Shown piece after piece: positions 45,301 through 50,659 of a stretch of 64,000 nucleotides of DNA. A program made the translations under genes and the position numbers. Within the stretch, counting starts at the first letter, position 1; every line of letters begins with the position of its first letter. Under the pieces are notes generated by a model. That model searched no databases. It saw only the letters and a list, made by a program, of their open reading frames with translations, and had not been told where the DNA came from. The stretch comes from Pseudoips prasinana (taxonomy: Eukaryota; Arthropoda; Insecta; Lepidoptera; Nolidae), in contig OX621240.1 in NCBI GenBank assembly GCA_951640165.1, positions 3,856,713 through 3,920,712 on the forward strand. Reading direction: 5' to 3'.

Positions 45301-47031
45301 GTCATATTAGAATAAATACCAAACTTGAAATGTCAGAATATTAAAAAAACTGGCCAAGTGCGAGTCGGACTCGCACATGAAGGGTTCCATAGCAGCAAGT
45401 ATTTCAGTTGATTAAATGAATGCAAATTGCGGTTTATGACGTATTAAAAAAAACTACTTGCTAGATCTCGTTCAAACCAATTTTCGTTGTTAGTTTACAT
45501 GGTAATTACATCATATATTTTTTTTTAGTTTTATCATTCTCTTATTTTAGAAGTTAGAGTGGGGGGGACACCCATTTTACCACTTTGGAAGTGTCTCTCG
45601 CGCAAACTATTCAGTTTAGAAAAACATGATATTAGGAACCTCAATATCATTTTTGAAGACCTATCCATAGACAACCTACATGTATGGGTACGATGAAAAA
45701 AAAAATTTTGAGTTTCAGTTCTATGTACCCACCAAAATAATTGTTCTTTTTCTATTTTTGTGTATAAATCTTTATGCGGTTCACAGAATACATCTACTTA
45801 CCAAGTTTCAACAGTACAGCTCTTATAGTTTCGGAAAAAAGTGGCTGTGACATACGGACGGACAGACAGACATGACGAATCTATAAGGGTTCCAATTTTT
45901 GCCATTTGGCTACGGAACCCTAAAAAGCAACCATGATACAGAAGCTGCATTTAATGCACCAAATTCAAATCCCTTTTGTTACGACCCAGCTAACGCCAAC
46001 CTTAATGTTAATTATGGTCGTTAGCAACTAACATCGTTTGTAACACATTCACGAGTAATAAACCCTTATTAAAGTATAATTGAGTTTCCGCCCACACTGG
46101 CCAGCCGGTTCGTGTTTTAGGCATATTGATAATGCAAACAATATTCATGCTTATTAGTGCGATTAAAGTAAACACGAGCTAAAATCGCACCCAGCCTATT
46201 CCAGCGACCCTCACAAGATGATCAGTCCATCATATAGGAGGCCTGCCTACGCTGTATCTTCCGGTTCGAGGTCGCCACTCGAGAACCTTTCTGCCGCAGC
46301 GGCCGTCGTTCTACGAGCTATGTGCCCTGCCCACTCCCACTTCACCTTGGGAATTATTCGGTCTACGTCGGTTACTTTGGTTGCGGATCGCAACATTTCT
46401 GATTTGCTGATCTCACGGTATGGTAATGCAGACTAATACACCTAGACACGCGGCCAGTCCATTGATGGATGATCGTAAAAGTCATAAGTCGCCTGCTAAC
46501 CTTCTTAAACAACTCTGATACCAGGTTAACCACTGACCCCACGATAAAGAAATACCAATTAACATCGTTAAAATTGTTTGAGAAACATCCTATTCACTTA
46601 TTTCACAAGAACAGTCAAATAACACCAACGAAAAATATAACCCCATTTCACGAAAAGATGAGACAGTCAAAACCAAGGCCTAAAATACTTTTTAGTAGTC
46701 CTCTGCACTATACTCTGGATGTGACAAACATTTTTTAATACATGCAAGGACAGCAACATTACAAAGGTTTCTTCAAGTGACTGGACTCCAATAGATTTGA
46801 TGTCTTACCCAAATTCTATGATAACATTGCCCTTTTCTTTTGGGTACAGACAGCAGCAACTCTATTTTGTCCTAATTAGTTAAAAAACCACAACTTACTG
46901 TATGGCAGTTGTCTGGATGGCATAAAGTTGACAGCCACCTGCCTCGCTGCATTGTTCCTGAGGGTGAATGTACGCCTGACGCTTGGTGGTCTCTGTTCCA
47001 TATCATCCATTTCTTCAATGTCTTCCCCCAT
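16110..47031 (-). CDS. Tmc: Transmembrane channel-like (TMC) protein, 14 coding exons
   Basis: TMC proteins are multi-pass ion-channel-like membrane proteins; several family members serve mechanosensation. The joined CDS is 2316 nt (771 residues plus TGA), normal for a TMC of the shorter TMC4/5/7 type, with every exon junction phase-consistent. The N-terminus (1-150) is cytosolic and charged, ending in the family's basic 'RPISVWKRMKYR' region. Membrane segments lie at roughly 185-210, 255-280, 350-375, 390-412, 420-448, 460-485, 500-540 (one or two), 560-582 and 615-645. The family signature starts exon 9: 'CWETSFGQEAYRL' (residues 451-463). 'KVFCGWDFGI' in exon 6 is another conserved block. 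The C-tail is hydrophilic. Introns carry a LINE, DNA elements and two minisatellites. Exact subfamily is not settled; symbol given at family level. Translation start is inferred from the in-frame ATG of exon 1. Confidence 0.93.
16500..16775. mobile_element. Head-to-head SINE foldback in last TMC intron
   Basis: A plus-strand tRNA-like head ('gtggttggtaaatgcttgcc', 'gggttcgatt') at 16503 and a minus-strand head ('gggaatcgaacccacgacct') at 16712 face each other. Same family as 29270-29640. Confidence 0.65.
16893..17137. mobile_element. AT-rich foldback element
   Basis: Inverted arms of about 75 bp built around 'aaaacacgctttatataaaa' and its complement, with a central 'gggcaccccacgc'. Lies in the last TMC intron. 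Confidence 0.7.
17480..17613 (-). CDS. Tmc: TMC exon 13
   Basis: Acceptor ggcag; encodes 'VAVYYMRAKALAQHSMVEIL' and a cytosolic helix; donor gtgagt, phase 1. Confidence 0.9.
17700..18300. other. GC-rich block and unrecognised 107-codon frame in TMC intron
   Basis: 17700-17920 is unusually GC-rich with repeated 'gcgcac', 'gcggc' and 'cagccg' words. It is followed by a plus-strand open frame (17966-18289) with no family resemblance. It may be part of a DNA transposon; I cannot define ends. Confidence 0.25.
18362..18556 (-). mobile_element. tRNA-derived SINE ('gtggcgcag' head)
   Basis: Shares 'taatccctgtgtcgcggg' and 'gcgggaatcgaaccc' with 21487-21708 and, in the opposite sense, 47431-47625 and 49507-49700. 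Confidence 0.75.
18735..19075 (-). mobile_element. tRNA-derived SINE ('ggtctagcggtag' family)
   Basis: Full body in reverse: 'gaatttcggccacggcgacc' at the left, 'gacccgggatttgaaccc' and 'ctgctagaccaac' at the right end. Confidence 0.8.
19158..19316 (-). CDS. Tmc: TMC exon 12
   Basis: Acceptor aacag; encodes 'SSHACGPFQRYEYVYSVV', an extracellular loop, and the start of the last membrane span ('RPGVIGFIMLGLG'); donor gtaagt, phase 2. Confidence 0.92.
20103..20342 (-). mobile_element. Non-autonomous Helitron-like element, reverse copy
   Basis: Begins with the complement of CTAG ('actagcggcccggtacgtgc') and carries 'agaccaaaattagccaaatc', the complement of the copy at 6818-7142. Confidence 0.6.
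20440..20737 (+). mobile_element. tRNA-derived SINE ('ggtctagcgctag' head)
   Basis: Contains 'cgttggtctagcgctagcgt', 'agcacgtaaagccgtcg'-like and 'ggccgaaattcggctggggg' segments. The box B part is degenerate. In the TMC intron between exons 11 and 12. Confidence 0.75.
20951..21045 (-). CDS. Tmc: TMC exon 11
   Basis: Acceptor ctcag; encodes 'VWRAAQTQTILYMLVTLSLF' (TMC proteins have W-R-x-x-Q-T-Q-T here); donor gtaaaa, phase 2. Confidence 0.92.
21125..21312 (+). repeat. RTE-type LINE 3' end with (TGA)n tail
   Basis: Carries 'agcagccgaaagacaaccac', 'cgcatccagcgacttc' and ends 'acgatgatgatga', a common lepidopteran LINE 3' end. Confidence 0.6.
21365..22773. repeat. 50-bp minisatellite with higher-order periodicity
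   Basis: Unit of about 50 bp ('aacatggcacatttagcacg', then atatgaatatagcac..ttgatgcttta). Degenerate at the left, regular from about 21730. Variant words recur at multiples of the unit: 'tttaccataa' at 22031, 22281, 22531 and 22681, and 'ttgagaaaaa' at 21881 and 22381 (exactly 500 bp apart). It fills the intron between TMC exons 10 and 11 and starts about 10 bases from the exon 10 donor. A SINE interrupts it at 21487-21708. Confidence 0.9.
21487..21708 (-). mobile_element. SINE inserted in the 50-bp array
   Basis: 'gagagaatcgaacccgggcc' and 'taaccactgcgccacacgtg' are the reversed box B and box A of the 'gtggcgcag' SINE family. Confidence 0.8.
22784..22976 (-). CDS. Tmc: TMC exon 10
   Basis: Acceptor tgcacag; encodes 'PEFNIAYNSLTLIYNQAVLW' and a long hydrophobic region, then 'KKECALRACQPARK'; donor gtgagg, phase 0. 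A 50-bp minisatellite starts about 10 bases into the intron. Confidence 0.93.
23402..23584 (+). repeat. Interspersed repeat ('actagctgtgcc' type)
   Basis: Starts 'actagctgtgcctcgcggtt' and ends 'ataatattagtaggatt'. A second copy at 48735-48940 starts and ends alike. This type is widespread in Lepidoptera. Confidence 0.65.
23963..24072 (-). CDS. Tmc: TMC exon 9 (CWET signature)
   Basis: Acceptor tttgcag; begins exactly with the family signature 'CWETSFGQEAYRLVLLD' and continues into a membrane span ending 'FEFTRALIHK'; donor gtgagt, phase 2. Confidence 0.95.
24300..24424. repeat. About 19-bp tandem repeat
   Basis: Repeats of 'aatttcatgataaatgtg' and close variants. Similar words reappear at 28475-28525 on the other side of the CR1 element, so the LINE probably landed in this array. 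Confidence 0.7.
24494..27276 (-). pseudogene. LINE ORF2: endonuclease-reverse transcriptase, one frameshift
   Basis: The first part (27276-27043) holds the start of an APE-like endonuclease ('VISETWLKPS', 'RSGGVAIY'). The frame then shifts by one near 27043 and runs open for 834 codons to 24494. The second part carries 'VIMGDFNYRGVKWP' and 'GKSDHSCLL' (endonuclease), then the RT with 'NYRPISLTSVVCKVMEKV', 'DYEKAFDKV', 'SGVPQGSVLGPVLYIIY' and the catalytic 'FFADDTKIFA'. The C-terminal part is the usual CR1/Jockey extension. A single lesion suggests a young insertion or a sequencing error in the region. Confidence 0.85.
27375..28145 (-). CDS. LINE ORF1: PHD-finger/coiled-coil RNA-binding protein, 256 aa
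   Basis: ORF1 proteins coat the retroelement RNA. Residues about 18-75 contain paired Cys residues in PHD-like spacing ('CAKCNKLPNEKK', 'CDLCKSLLCGDCHG', 'FLCSDCKN'). Residues 85-115 look like a leucine-rich coiled coil, and about 118-215 fit an RRM-like fold ('NIIVYDIPES', 'PIKVILRSK'). Intact, ATG to stop. PHD-containing ORF1s are known in CR1-type elements. It does not belong to the host gene. Confidence 0.8.
   Translation of the reverse strand: MAKTSIMSTKKNVPHEKCAKCNKLPNEKKMSVVCDLCKSLLCGDCHGLSPTEIRVLELKTVARVMTFLCSDCKNTMVQLPLIMKKLNDLTEEVQQLRLRQSMLATESAIQEISERTNRSTNIIVYDIPESTSDATDERKEHDVVECTKVIEKVTDKVNCAGMKAIRLGAPKSDPNASPRPIKVILRSKNDALEVLRNRTKLAKPKSVTADLTPMQREYLKYLREELEKRITDGENDLTIRYVRGQPTIVKNKIEKN
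28560..28690 (+). repeat. RTE-type LINE 3' fragment
   Basis: Matches the end of the RTE element at 53340-53430 ('tgcaaggatcgtgacaaatg', 'cgttgtctctgcct'). Confidence 0.75.
28667..29037. repeat. Chain of nested palindromes with SINE-like sequence
   Basis: Three palindromes in a row: 28667-28717 ('gggaaataggcgtgagt' arms, 3-base loop); long arms 28719-28827 and 28932-29036 (about 105 bp, 'caggctcaggacaaatagac'); and 28833-28872 inside ('gttaaagtccgtacatacac' and complement). It lies about 90 bp from the donor of TMC exon 8. Confidence 0.8.
29123..29237 (-). CDS. Tmc: TMC exon 8
   Basis: Acceptor ttccag; encodes 'LEYYKPRTALYVTLARTWLL' and the rest of a membrane segment; donor gtgagt, phase 0. 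The following intron (24073-29122) holds the CR1-type LINE. Confidence 0.92.
29270..29640. mobile_element. SINE foldback pair
   Basis: Plus-strand tRNA-like head at 29272 ('gggccggttggcgtggttgg', 'gtgggttcggttcc') and a minus-strand head at 29590 ('gggaatcgaacctacgacct') enclose shared tail sequence. In the intron between TMC exons 7 and 8. Confidence 0.65.
29639..29697. repeat. (TA)n microsatellite
   Basis: About 29 uninterrupted TA units. The Tyr/Ile frames over it are artefacts. Confidence 0.95.
30026..31503. mobile_element. TTAA-flanked piggyBac-like non-autonomous element
   Basis: TTAA at 30026-30029 and 31500-31503 bracket inverted ends 'ccgcttgaagcc' and 'ggcttcaaccgg'. Subterminal repeats of 'gggcttc'/'gaagccc' recur inside both ends. 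TTAA duplication with CC-starting TIRs is the hallmark of piggyBac. No transposase ORF in the 1.47-kb interior. In the TMC intron between exons 7 and 8, ending about 100 bp from exon 7. Confidence 0.65.
31599..31837 (-). CDS. Tmc: TMC exon 7
   Basis: Acceptor ttacag; encodes 'ELLNEQNRKLITLSSCARFG' and two hydrophobic spans; donor gtgagt, phase 2. Confidence 0.92.
32085..32210 (+). repeat. Interspersed repeat end abutting the 71-bp array
   Basis: 'aatgtacgaaacgtaactct' and 'cttcactaacttata' match 11941-12072. Its last bases form the first bases of the 71-bp unit. Confidence 0.55.
32204..33408. repeat. 71-bp array duplicating the end of TMC exon 6
   Basis: Unit starts are spaced exactly 71 bp (32204, 32275, 32346 ... 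33340), 17 starts in total. Each unit on the minus strand is 42 bp of exon 6 (the last 14 codons, 'ELNANSLYNEFK'), the donor gtacgc, about 27 bp of intron, and two bases not in the exon. The rightmost unit runs into exon 6 itself. I saw no difference between copies. 71 is not a multiple of 3 and a TAG lies in the intronic part, so it cannot be read through as protein. Confidence 0.95.
33367..33517 (-). CDS. Tmc: TMC exon 6 (3' end copied in a 71-bp array)
   Basis: Acceptor ttccag; encodes 'SYRLNFIETSGGLSHVFANK' and 'VFCGWDFGI', conserved in the family; donor gtacgc, phase 0. Its final 42 coding bases, the donor and 27 intronic bases are repeated downstream in transcript sense 16 more times (32204-33339). 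Confidence 0.92.
34294..34442 (-). CDS. Tmc: TMC exon 5
   Basis: Acceptor tttcag; encodes 'GGFEDSLLFYGHYHDG' (the loop motif of TMCs) and the span 'AYFFTMVCLYLLFFAVL'; donor gtatgc, phase 2. Confidence 0.92.
34485..34575 (-). mobile_element. SINE tail fragment
   Basis: 'aagaacgcccgcactaggca' and 'aaatccctgtgtcgcg' match the SINE copies at 18362 and 21487. Confidence 0.6.
34576..35309. other. Unassigned part of the TMC intron between exons 4 and 5
   Basis: No exon is needed here (phases 0 to 0 fit directly), and I see no defined repeat before 35225, where a retroelement tail ('gtcatttattccg') begins. Confidence 0.4.
35310..35580. repeat. LINE-derived fragment (shared with 7333-7520)
   Basis: Shares 'gagaaacactgccagaaaac' and 'cacttaaataatcagaa' with the 7.3-kb copy. 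Confidence 0.5.
35578..35825 (-). mobile_element. tRNA-derived SINE, reverse copy of 10745-11000
   Basis: 'ccgggattcaaacccaggac' and 'ccaactaggctacggtg' are reversed box B and box A. Ends about 100 bp from the donor of TMC exon 4. Confidence 0.8.
35922..36164 (-). CDS. Tmc: TMC exon 4 (first membrane segment)
   Basis: Acceptor ttgcag; encodes 'IEGHFGSAVGSYFYFLRW', a clear TMC block, then a hydrophobic span and an extracellular loop ending 'LDFISGM'; donor gtacgt, phase 0. Confidence 0.92.
36180..36262 (-). mobile_element. SINE tail fragment
   Basis: 'taagcaga'-type tail 'aaactaagcagagcttgtac' as in 35620 and 29045. It begins within 20 bp of the acceptor of TMC exon 4. Confidence 0.5.
36305..36335. 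repeat. (TA)n microsatellite
   Basis: About 15 TA units followed by (CTATA)n. Confidence 0.9.
36846..38095 (+). pseudogene. Broken IS630/Tc1-mariner-type DDE transposase
   Basis: Pieces in three frames line up with one arthropod transposase family: an N-terminal helix-turn-helix region ('LDDFDKSVIKQIVTSFY'), the first catalytic block 'YLDETWVNQNHS' (37341), the second 'VIIMDNASYHS' (37609), and 'PIELVWA' (37856), then 'DVEKLVDEAI' and an acidic tail ending at TAA 38093. D, D and E positions are present but frameshifts and small deletions separate them. It lies in the TMC intron between exons 3 and 4, opposite in sense. Confidence 0.7.
38258..39204. mobile_element. Possible TIR element next to TMC exon 3
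   Basis: 18-bp inverted ends 'gagtgcttagtgtgagtt' (38258) and 'aactcgcactaagcactc' (39187). The match stops there and no target duplication is evident, so this is tentative. Confidence 0.3.
39322..39469 (-). CDS. Tmc: TMC exon 3
   Basis: Acceptor ttccag; encodes 'REALRDLPQGLTMKRNVRAK' and the basic 'VWKRMKYRISF' segment that precedes the first membrane span in TMC proteins; donor gtaagg, phase 0. Confidence 0.88.
39540..39862 (+). mobile_element. tRNA-derived SINE ('agcggtagcgt' head)
   Basis: 'atagcggtagcgtactcaac', 'tgggtttaaattgcaggtcg' and 'cgtggccgaaatt' mark head and body of the family. Confidence 0.75.
39863..40440. other. GC-richer intron stretch
   Basis: Contains two close runs with 'gcctacgcattag' (39921) and 'ctgcgtaggcctttacg' (40263) in inverted order, perhaps TIRs of a small element of about 360 bp. 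No coding evidence. Confidence 0.3.
40441..40612 (-). CDS. Tmc: TMC exon 2
   Basis: Acceptor tttttcag; encodes 'TLRLRRNNSEHNALLEQ' and an acidic/glutamine-rich stretch ending 'NPAAEELR'; donor gtaaca-type (gtaac) in phase 2. Confidence 0.85.
40911..41035. repeat. Two imperfect 63-bp tandem copies
   Basis: 'tttcgctgg' at 40915 and 40978 start two related units ending in 'ccggtagtag' and 'ccggtggtag'. Confidence 0.55.
41054..41924. other. Unassigned AT-rich intron DNA
   Basis: Part of TMC intron 1. 'aaatcatttatttacatgaa' at 41615 looks like a reversed retroelement 3' tail; nothing else is recognised. Confidence 0.4.
41925..42190 (+). repeat. LINE 3'-end fragment
   Basis: 'cgcctgccaagcgtggcgat' and 'tgtccagcagtggac', then 'gatgatgaa', are words shared with 62590-62718 and 21230-21310. 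Confidence 0.6.
42545..42695 (-). repeat. RTE-type LINE 3' fragment
   Basis: Read on the minus strand it encodes 'VGRPPTRWTDDLVRV', a typical end of lepidopteran RTE reverse transcriptases, followed by the common 3' sequence ending at 'cagccgaaagacgtccactg' (plus sense). Confidence 0.75.
42700..45345. other. Unassigned part of TMC intron 1
   Basis: A decayed RTE 3' fragment may lie at 43015-43100 ('atgtgcaagaatcatag'). No other feature is supported; the open frames near 43.7-44.4 kb have no family resemblance. Confidence 0.4.
45349..45927 (+). mobile_element. Widespread lepidopteran repeat ('actggccaagtgcgagtcgg')
   Basis: Starts 'actggccaagtgcgagtcgg' and 'gaagggttcc', and ends 'ctacggaaccctaaaaa'. 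The gggttcc/ggaaccc words are inverted near the ends. 'ggacggacagacagacatga' precedes the end. I recognise this as a high-copy moth/butterfly repeat; no protein is coded. Confidence 0.75.
46190..46430 (-). repeat. RTE-type LINE C-terminal fragment
   Basis: On the minus strand it reads 'KVKWEWAGHIARRTTA' then, after a frameshift, 'VGRPPIWWTDHLVRVAG', the familiar RTE ending. It lies about 470 bp from TMC exon 1. Confidence 0.75.
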
Positions 47032-47039
47032 TTTGTGTT
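46899..47039 (-). CDS. Tmc: TMC exon 1 (first coding exon)
   Basis: Acceptor atttttag before 47039, then ATG at 47031: 'MGEDIEEMDDMEQ', followed by 'RRTFTLRNNAARQVA'. Donor gtaagt after 46899 leaves phase 1. The acceptor implies at least one upstream 5' UTR exon. Any earlier coding exon would have to read into this frame through the 8 bases before the ATG. Confidence 0.82.
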
Positions 47040-47430
47040 CTAAAAATACAGTTTCCATAATAAAAAAGAAAAATTTTGCATACATTAAATACAGCATGAA
47101 CATTGCTTTAGTTATTTTGTTGTGCGTGCCTTTTATAAAGTATGTTAGTACCAGAGTTTAGGTTCGTATCTATAGATATTGATAACTTATCCTTGCATTG
47201 AGCTCACTTTTTGTAGCTCTGGGTTAGAGCAATATAGCATATAAATAAATAAATATCTTGGAAGAACAACTAGACAGAGCCTATGGAAACCAGATACCAG
47301 TTATATATTTCTAAAACTGTACATTATTATAAAAAAAAAATTATACCCAAACAGAACAAATAATCATGCCCATCACACAAAGATTTGTCATGGATGGAAA
47401 TAAATAAAAAAACTGACTGATCTGAATGCA

Positions 47431-47625
47431 TGTGTGGCGCAGCAGTTAATACAGTCGGCCCGCCACTGCATGTCACTGGTTCGACTCCCGCAAATACCAA
47501 CTATTTATGTGAACCATAAGTAGTTGTTCTAAGGCTGGGTGTACTCTGTGCCCGTCAATTATATGTTAGTAAAGTACGTACACATCGACACAGGGAATTA
47601 TTACCGCAGTGCGGATGTGAACTTA
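47431..47625 (+). mobile_element. tRNA-derived SINE ('gtgtggcgcagcagtt' head)
   Basis: Box A-like 'tgtggcgcagcagtta', box B-like 'ggttcgactcc', body 'aactatttatgtgaaccata', tail 'acacagggaattatta'. Confidence 0.75.
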
Positions 47626-47734
47626 AAAAAAAATACACAACCTCTGGCCTAGCAGTCAGGGTCACTAACCACTAGACCAAAAGGCCATAAGATAGAGGAG
47701 GACAGCATAAGCTCCACTCTAGCCAGTCAACTGC

Positions 47735-47992
47735 CCCTTATAGGGCCAGCGCAGACAGAGAGGAGTGCAGCAGAGAGGATTTTATTAAAGCATTTTAGGA
47801 AATCAACAATAAAACTATAGAAATAAAGTGCATATATGCTTGAACCTGACATAAAATGCTCGCGCGGTCCCAGGCATATAATGTTTAAGCATATATAAAC
47901 TTTATTTTAATAATTTTAAAGTTGATTTTCTAGTGGCTTAATAAAATCCTCTCCACTGCGCTCCTCTCTGACTGAGCTGGCCCATAAACTAT
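47735..47992. mobile_element. Foldback MITE
   Basis: Inverted arms of about 45 bp near the ends ('gagaggattttattaa' and 'ttaataaaatcctctc', 'gggccagc' and 'gctggccc') enclose further inverted 'aaagtttatatatgctt'-like sequence. Confidence 0.7.
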
Positions 47993-48107
47993 TTTAGTAT
48001 CAAGCAGGTTAAACTCACTATTTAAAAAAGGTCATTACGTCTCTTTCTATTATAAATCATATGAAAAAGTCAGGACATACTCAGAACATAGTGTGAAACT
48101 AATAAAA

Positions 48108-48232
48108 GTGCTTGTACACCCAGCTAAATTTCCAGTATAAGCTGATCCCGTGTTGTATAGGATTTCCATATAATGAGAGGTCAGCTTATACTGGAAATGT
48201 ATAGCTTGATATGTAGGAGTGTGTACAAAGCA
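48108..48232. mobile_element. Small foldback element
   Basis: 'atttccagtataagctga' at 48127 is matched by 'tcagcttatactggaaat' at 48181, with outer arms 'tgcttgtacac' and 'gtgtacaaagca'. Confidence 0.65.
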
Positions 48233-48734
48233 CATGGGTAGTTGGCCAATTGTTCTTTACACAGATTCTAAATGTTATTTATCTTAAGTAAAGTATTTTA
48301 GTTGAAGAGAAGTCAGCTGTGAGAGATGCCCATCTAGCTTTGTATAAACAGTTTAAAGTTGTTAGTCTTGTACTAAGGTCTGAATATGCCCTGTCCTTAT
48401 CATACGATTTATATTAGAAAGAGATCTAATGATCCTTTTCCAATAGTGAGTTTTACCTGTTTGAAACTAAAGTAGGTACTTTATAAGCGACATGTTTAAA
48501 ATTGCATCTGTATCCATTTGTTCTTAGTCATCAATTACTTAGTAAAAATAGTTGTCTAAATAGCAATCTATTTAGACAAATAAAGATAATATGGTAATCA
48601 ATATGAAAACAAAATAATTAAAATGCTAAAGATAAGATATGTTTTCCTTTGATAATTGTGATTTGGTATCAACTCTATTCTTAACTCAAGACAATTGTTA
48701 TGTATGAAATTATAGTGAATTTTATTGTTAACTA

Positions 48735-48940
48735 GCTGTGCCCCGCGGCTTTACCCGCATTAAACTTTATAAAATATGGCCTATGTGTTATCCTAACTAT
48801 AAAAATTTGCCTATATTCTTTCTCAGGGTCTAGACCATCTGTATACCAAATTTCATTCAAATCCGTTCAGTAGTTTTGGCATGTAAGAGTAACAGACAGA
48901 CAGAGTTACTTTCGCATTTATAATATTAGTTAGGATATAA
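48735..48940 (+). repeat. Interspersed repeat, second copy of 23402-23584
   Basis: Starts 'tagctgtgccccgcggcttt' and ends 'tttataatattagttagg'. Confidence 0.65.
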
Positions 48941-49506
48941 TTTTTGTATTTGCCTGTAACTTTTGAGCTTTGCTCTGCTTTTTTTTCTGTTCCAATAATT
49001 ATGAAGCTCTGCTTGTGGAGAATGAAGACCAATAACTCCTTATTCAGACCTGGGATTGGATTAACTCTGAACAGTTAATCCAAAAATGGATCTGTGGAAA
49101 CATATGAAGTGTAATATAGATGCATTACAACACTTTGTAACCATAATATGCTACATTCTAAATCAACTCTTGCTCACTTGATCATAGAGTCCTAAATCCA
49201 ACTGGCTTAGTTTTAAATTTTAGAAATGACACATAGTATTTAAGAGTTAAAAGTTTTTATTTAGTTGAGGAAACACTACAGCTATGTTAATCATGAATCA
49301 TGTCATTGGCTATTGTATACTTCCACAGCCATGCAAGATAGAAATATCAACATTATATTAAGGTTCTAATGATACTTCTCGCTGACTTTAAATTGTAATT
49401 AGTAGCTAATTTTTTTTAAATTATTGTGTGGCATTGTTTAGTTTGACTTAGTGCCATTAAACAAAGATTAAAAAAAAGCTAAAAGTTTATTTTATCTTGG
49501 AAACTT
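48941..49506. other. Unassigned intergenic DNA
   Basis: No supported gene or repeat. Confidence 0.4.
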
Positions 49507-49700
49507 GACTGCACTTGTGGCGCAGTTGAGGCAGTCGCCTAGCCTTTTCGTGTACCGGGTTCGATTCTCGCGCAGGTTAACCATTTGTGTGACCCATAAA
49601 TAGTTATTAGGAGTCTGGGGATGTACTTGTGTCCGTAAAATATAAATCCGTAAAGTACCCTATGACATTGGGATTAATGTCCCCAGTGTATAGCCTAAAT
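49507..49700 (+). mobile_element. tRNA-derived SINE ('cttgtggcgcagttg' head)
   Basis: 'gcacttgtggcgcagttgag', 'accgggttcgattctcg' and tail 'gggattaatgtcccc'; same family as 47431. Confidence 0.8.
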
Positions 49701-49939
49701 AAATTAAGATTTTTTTTTTTAATATCTTGTTCCAATTATAAACAATGAGATCCTAGGTGGGACTGATACTGGTTAGGATGACACTGTCTATTTTTTTGAG
49801 CCAGTGGATAAATACATTTTCGTATAGATATAATCTCATAACAGAATTGGTTGATAAGCAAGTAAGTACTAGTAGGTATAGGATTAATAATAGATCTTAT
49901 ACTATTTATTACATTATAATATAGGTAGGTGCATTACCT

Positions 49940-50060
49940 TCTAGTTCTCACTTGCCGGTAAACACAAACAACACTGCTTTTTATCAGGATCTTAGTTACT
50001 ACAGATCACATTTAGATATAACTATTATTTATACGAAAATTTGGCTCGAATAATAGAAAT
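49940..50060 (-). promoter_or_regulatory. Possible 5' UTR exon/promoter region of TMC
   Basis: A donor-like minus-strand gtaatg follows 'agaactagaag' at 49940. TMC exon 1 begins with an acceptor, so some upstream non-coding exon must exist; this is only one candidate. Confidence 0.15.
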
Positions 50061-50640
50061 TTAAATTAAAATAAATTTATGCAAACAAAAACAAATGTTT
50101 TTAATTAAGTGTTGCCTACCCCACCAAAGAGTATTTAAACCTACATGGTACCCCACTATATTATGTATTTCTCTATGGTGTTGCCTTTCACAGAATGTTA
50201 AATCACCCATTATGGACGCTATAAAAAGAAGCACATTGCATGGGTGTCTCACGCTCATAGTCGATTACACTGCCTTCCGCGCAGTAAAATGTCCCCTGTG
50301 AACTGTTAGAAAAAAATAGTCTACATTTGTTTTGATGTAGATCTTGTGTTTGAGATGTTTGTATAATTTGAATTTGAGCAGCATAAATAATAAACCGTTA
50401 TGTTAGACTTTTTAGAACGTTTTGTCAGCATTGATGAAGATTGTTCCGGTATGAGAACGTTGCTGGGCTAACTTTTTGTGTTTGACGATGCGGTGCTGCA
50501 ACAGCTGGTGAATACAAGTATCTGGCTCGAATGCCAAGAACGAATCATGGGCCGCAGATATATTTGTACGTTCGGTGCGCCGCGGCGTGCAAAAGCGCCA
50601 CCATTCAAACAAATTGTAACTAAGACTTAGTAAAGAAGTA
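50061..50640. other. Unassigned, GC rising toward 50.6 kb
   Basis: Frames on both strands (50095-50301 plus, 50412-50612 minus) lack recognisable motifs. This could include a promoter or an old element; I cannot tell. Confidence 0.3.
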
Positions 50641-50659
50641 GCAACATTTTATACTATTT

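Noticed and set aside
50061..50612. Frames on both strands upstream of the RTE element
   Set aside because: No recognisable motif or splice context; left as unassigned.
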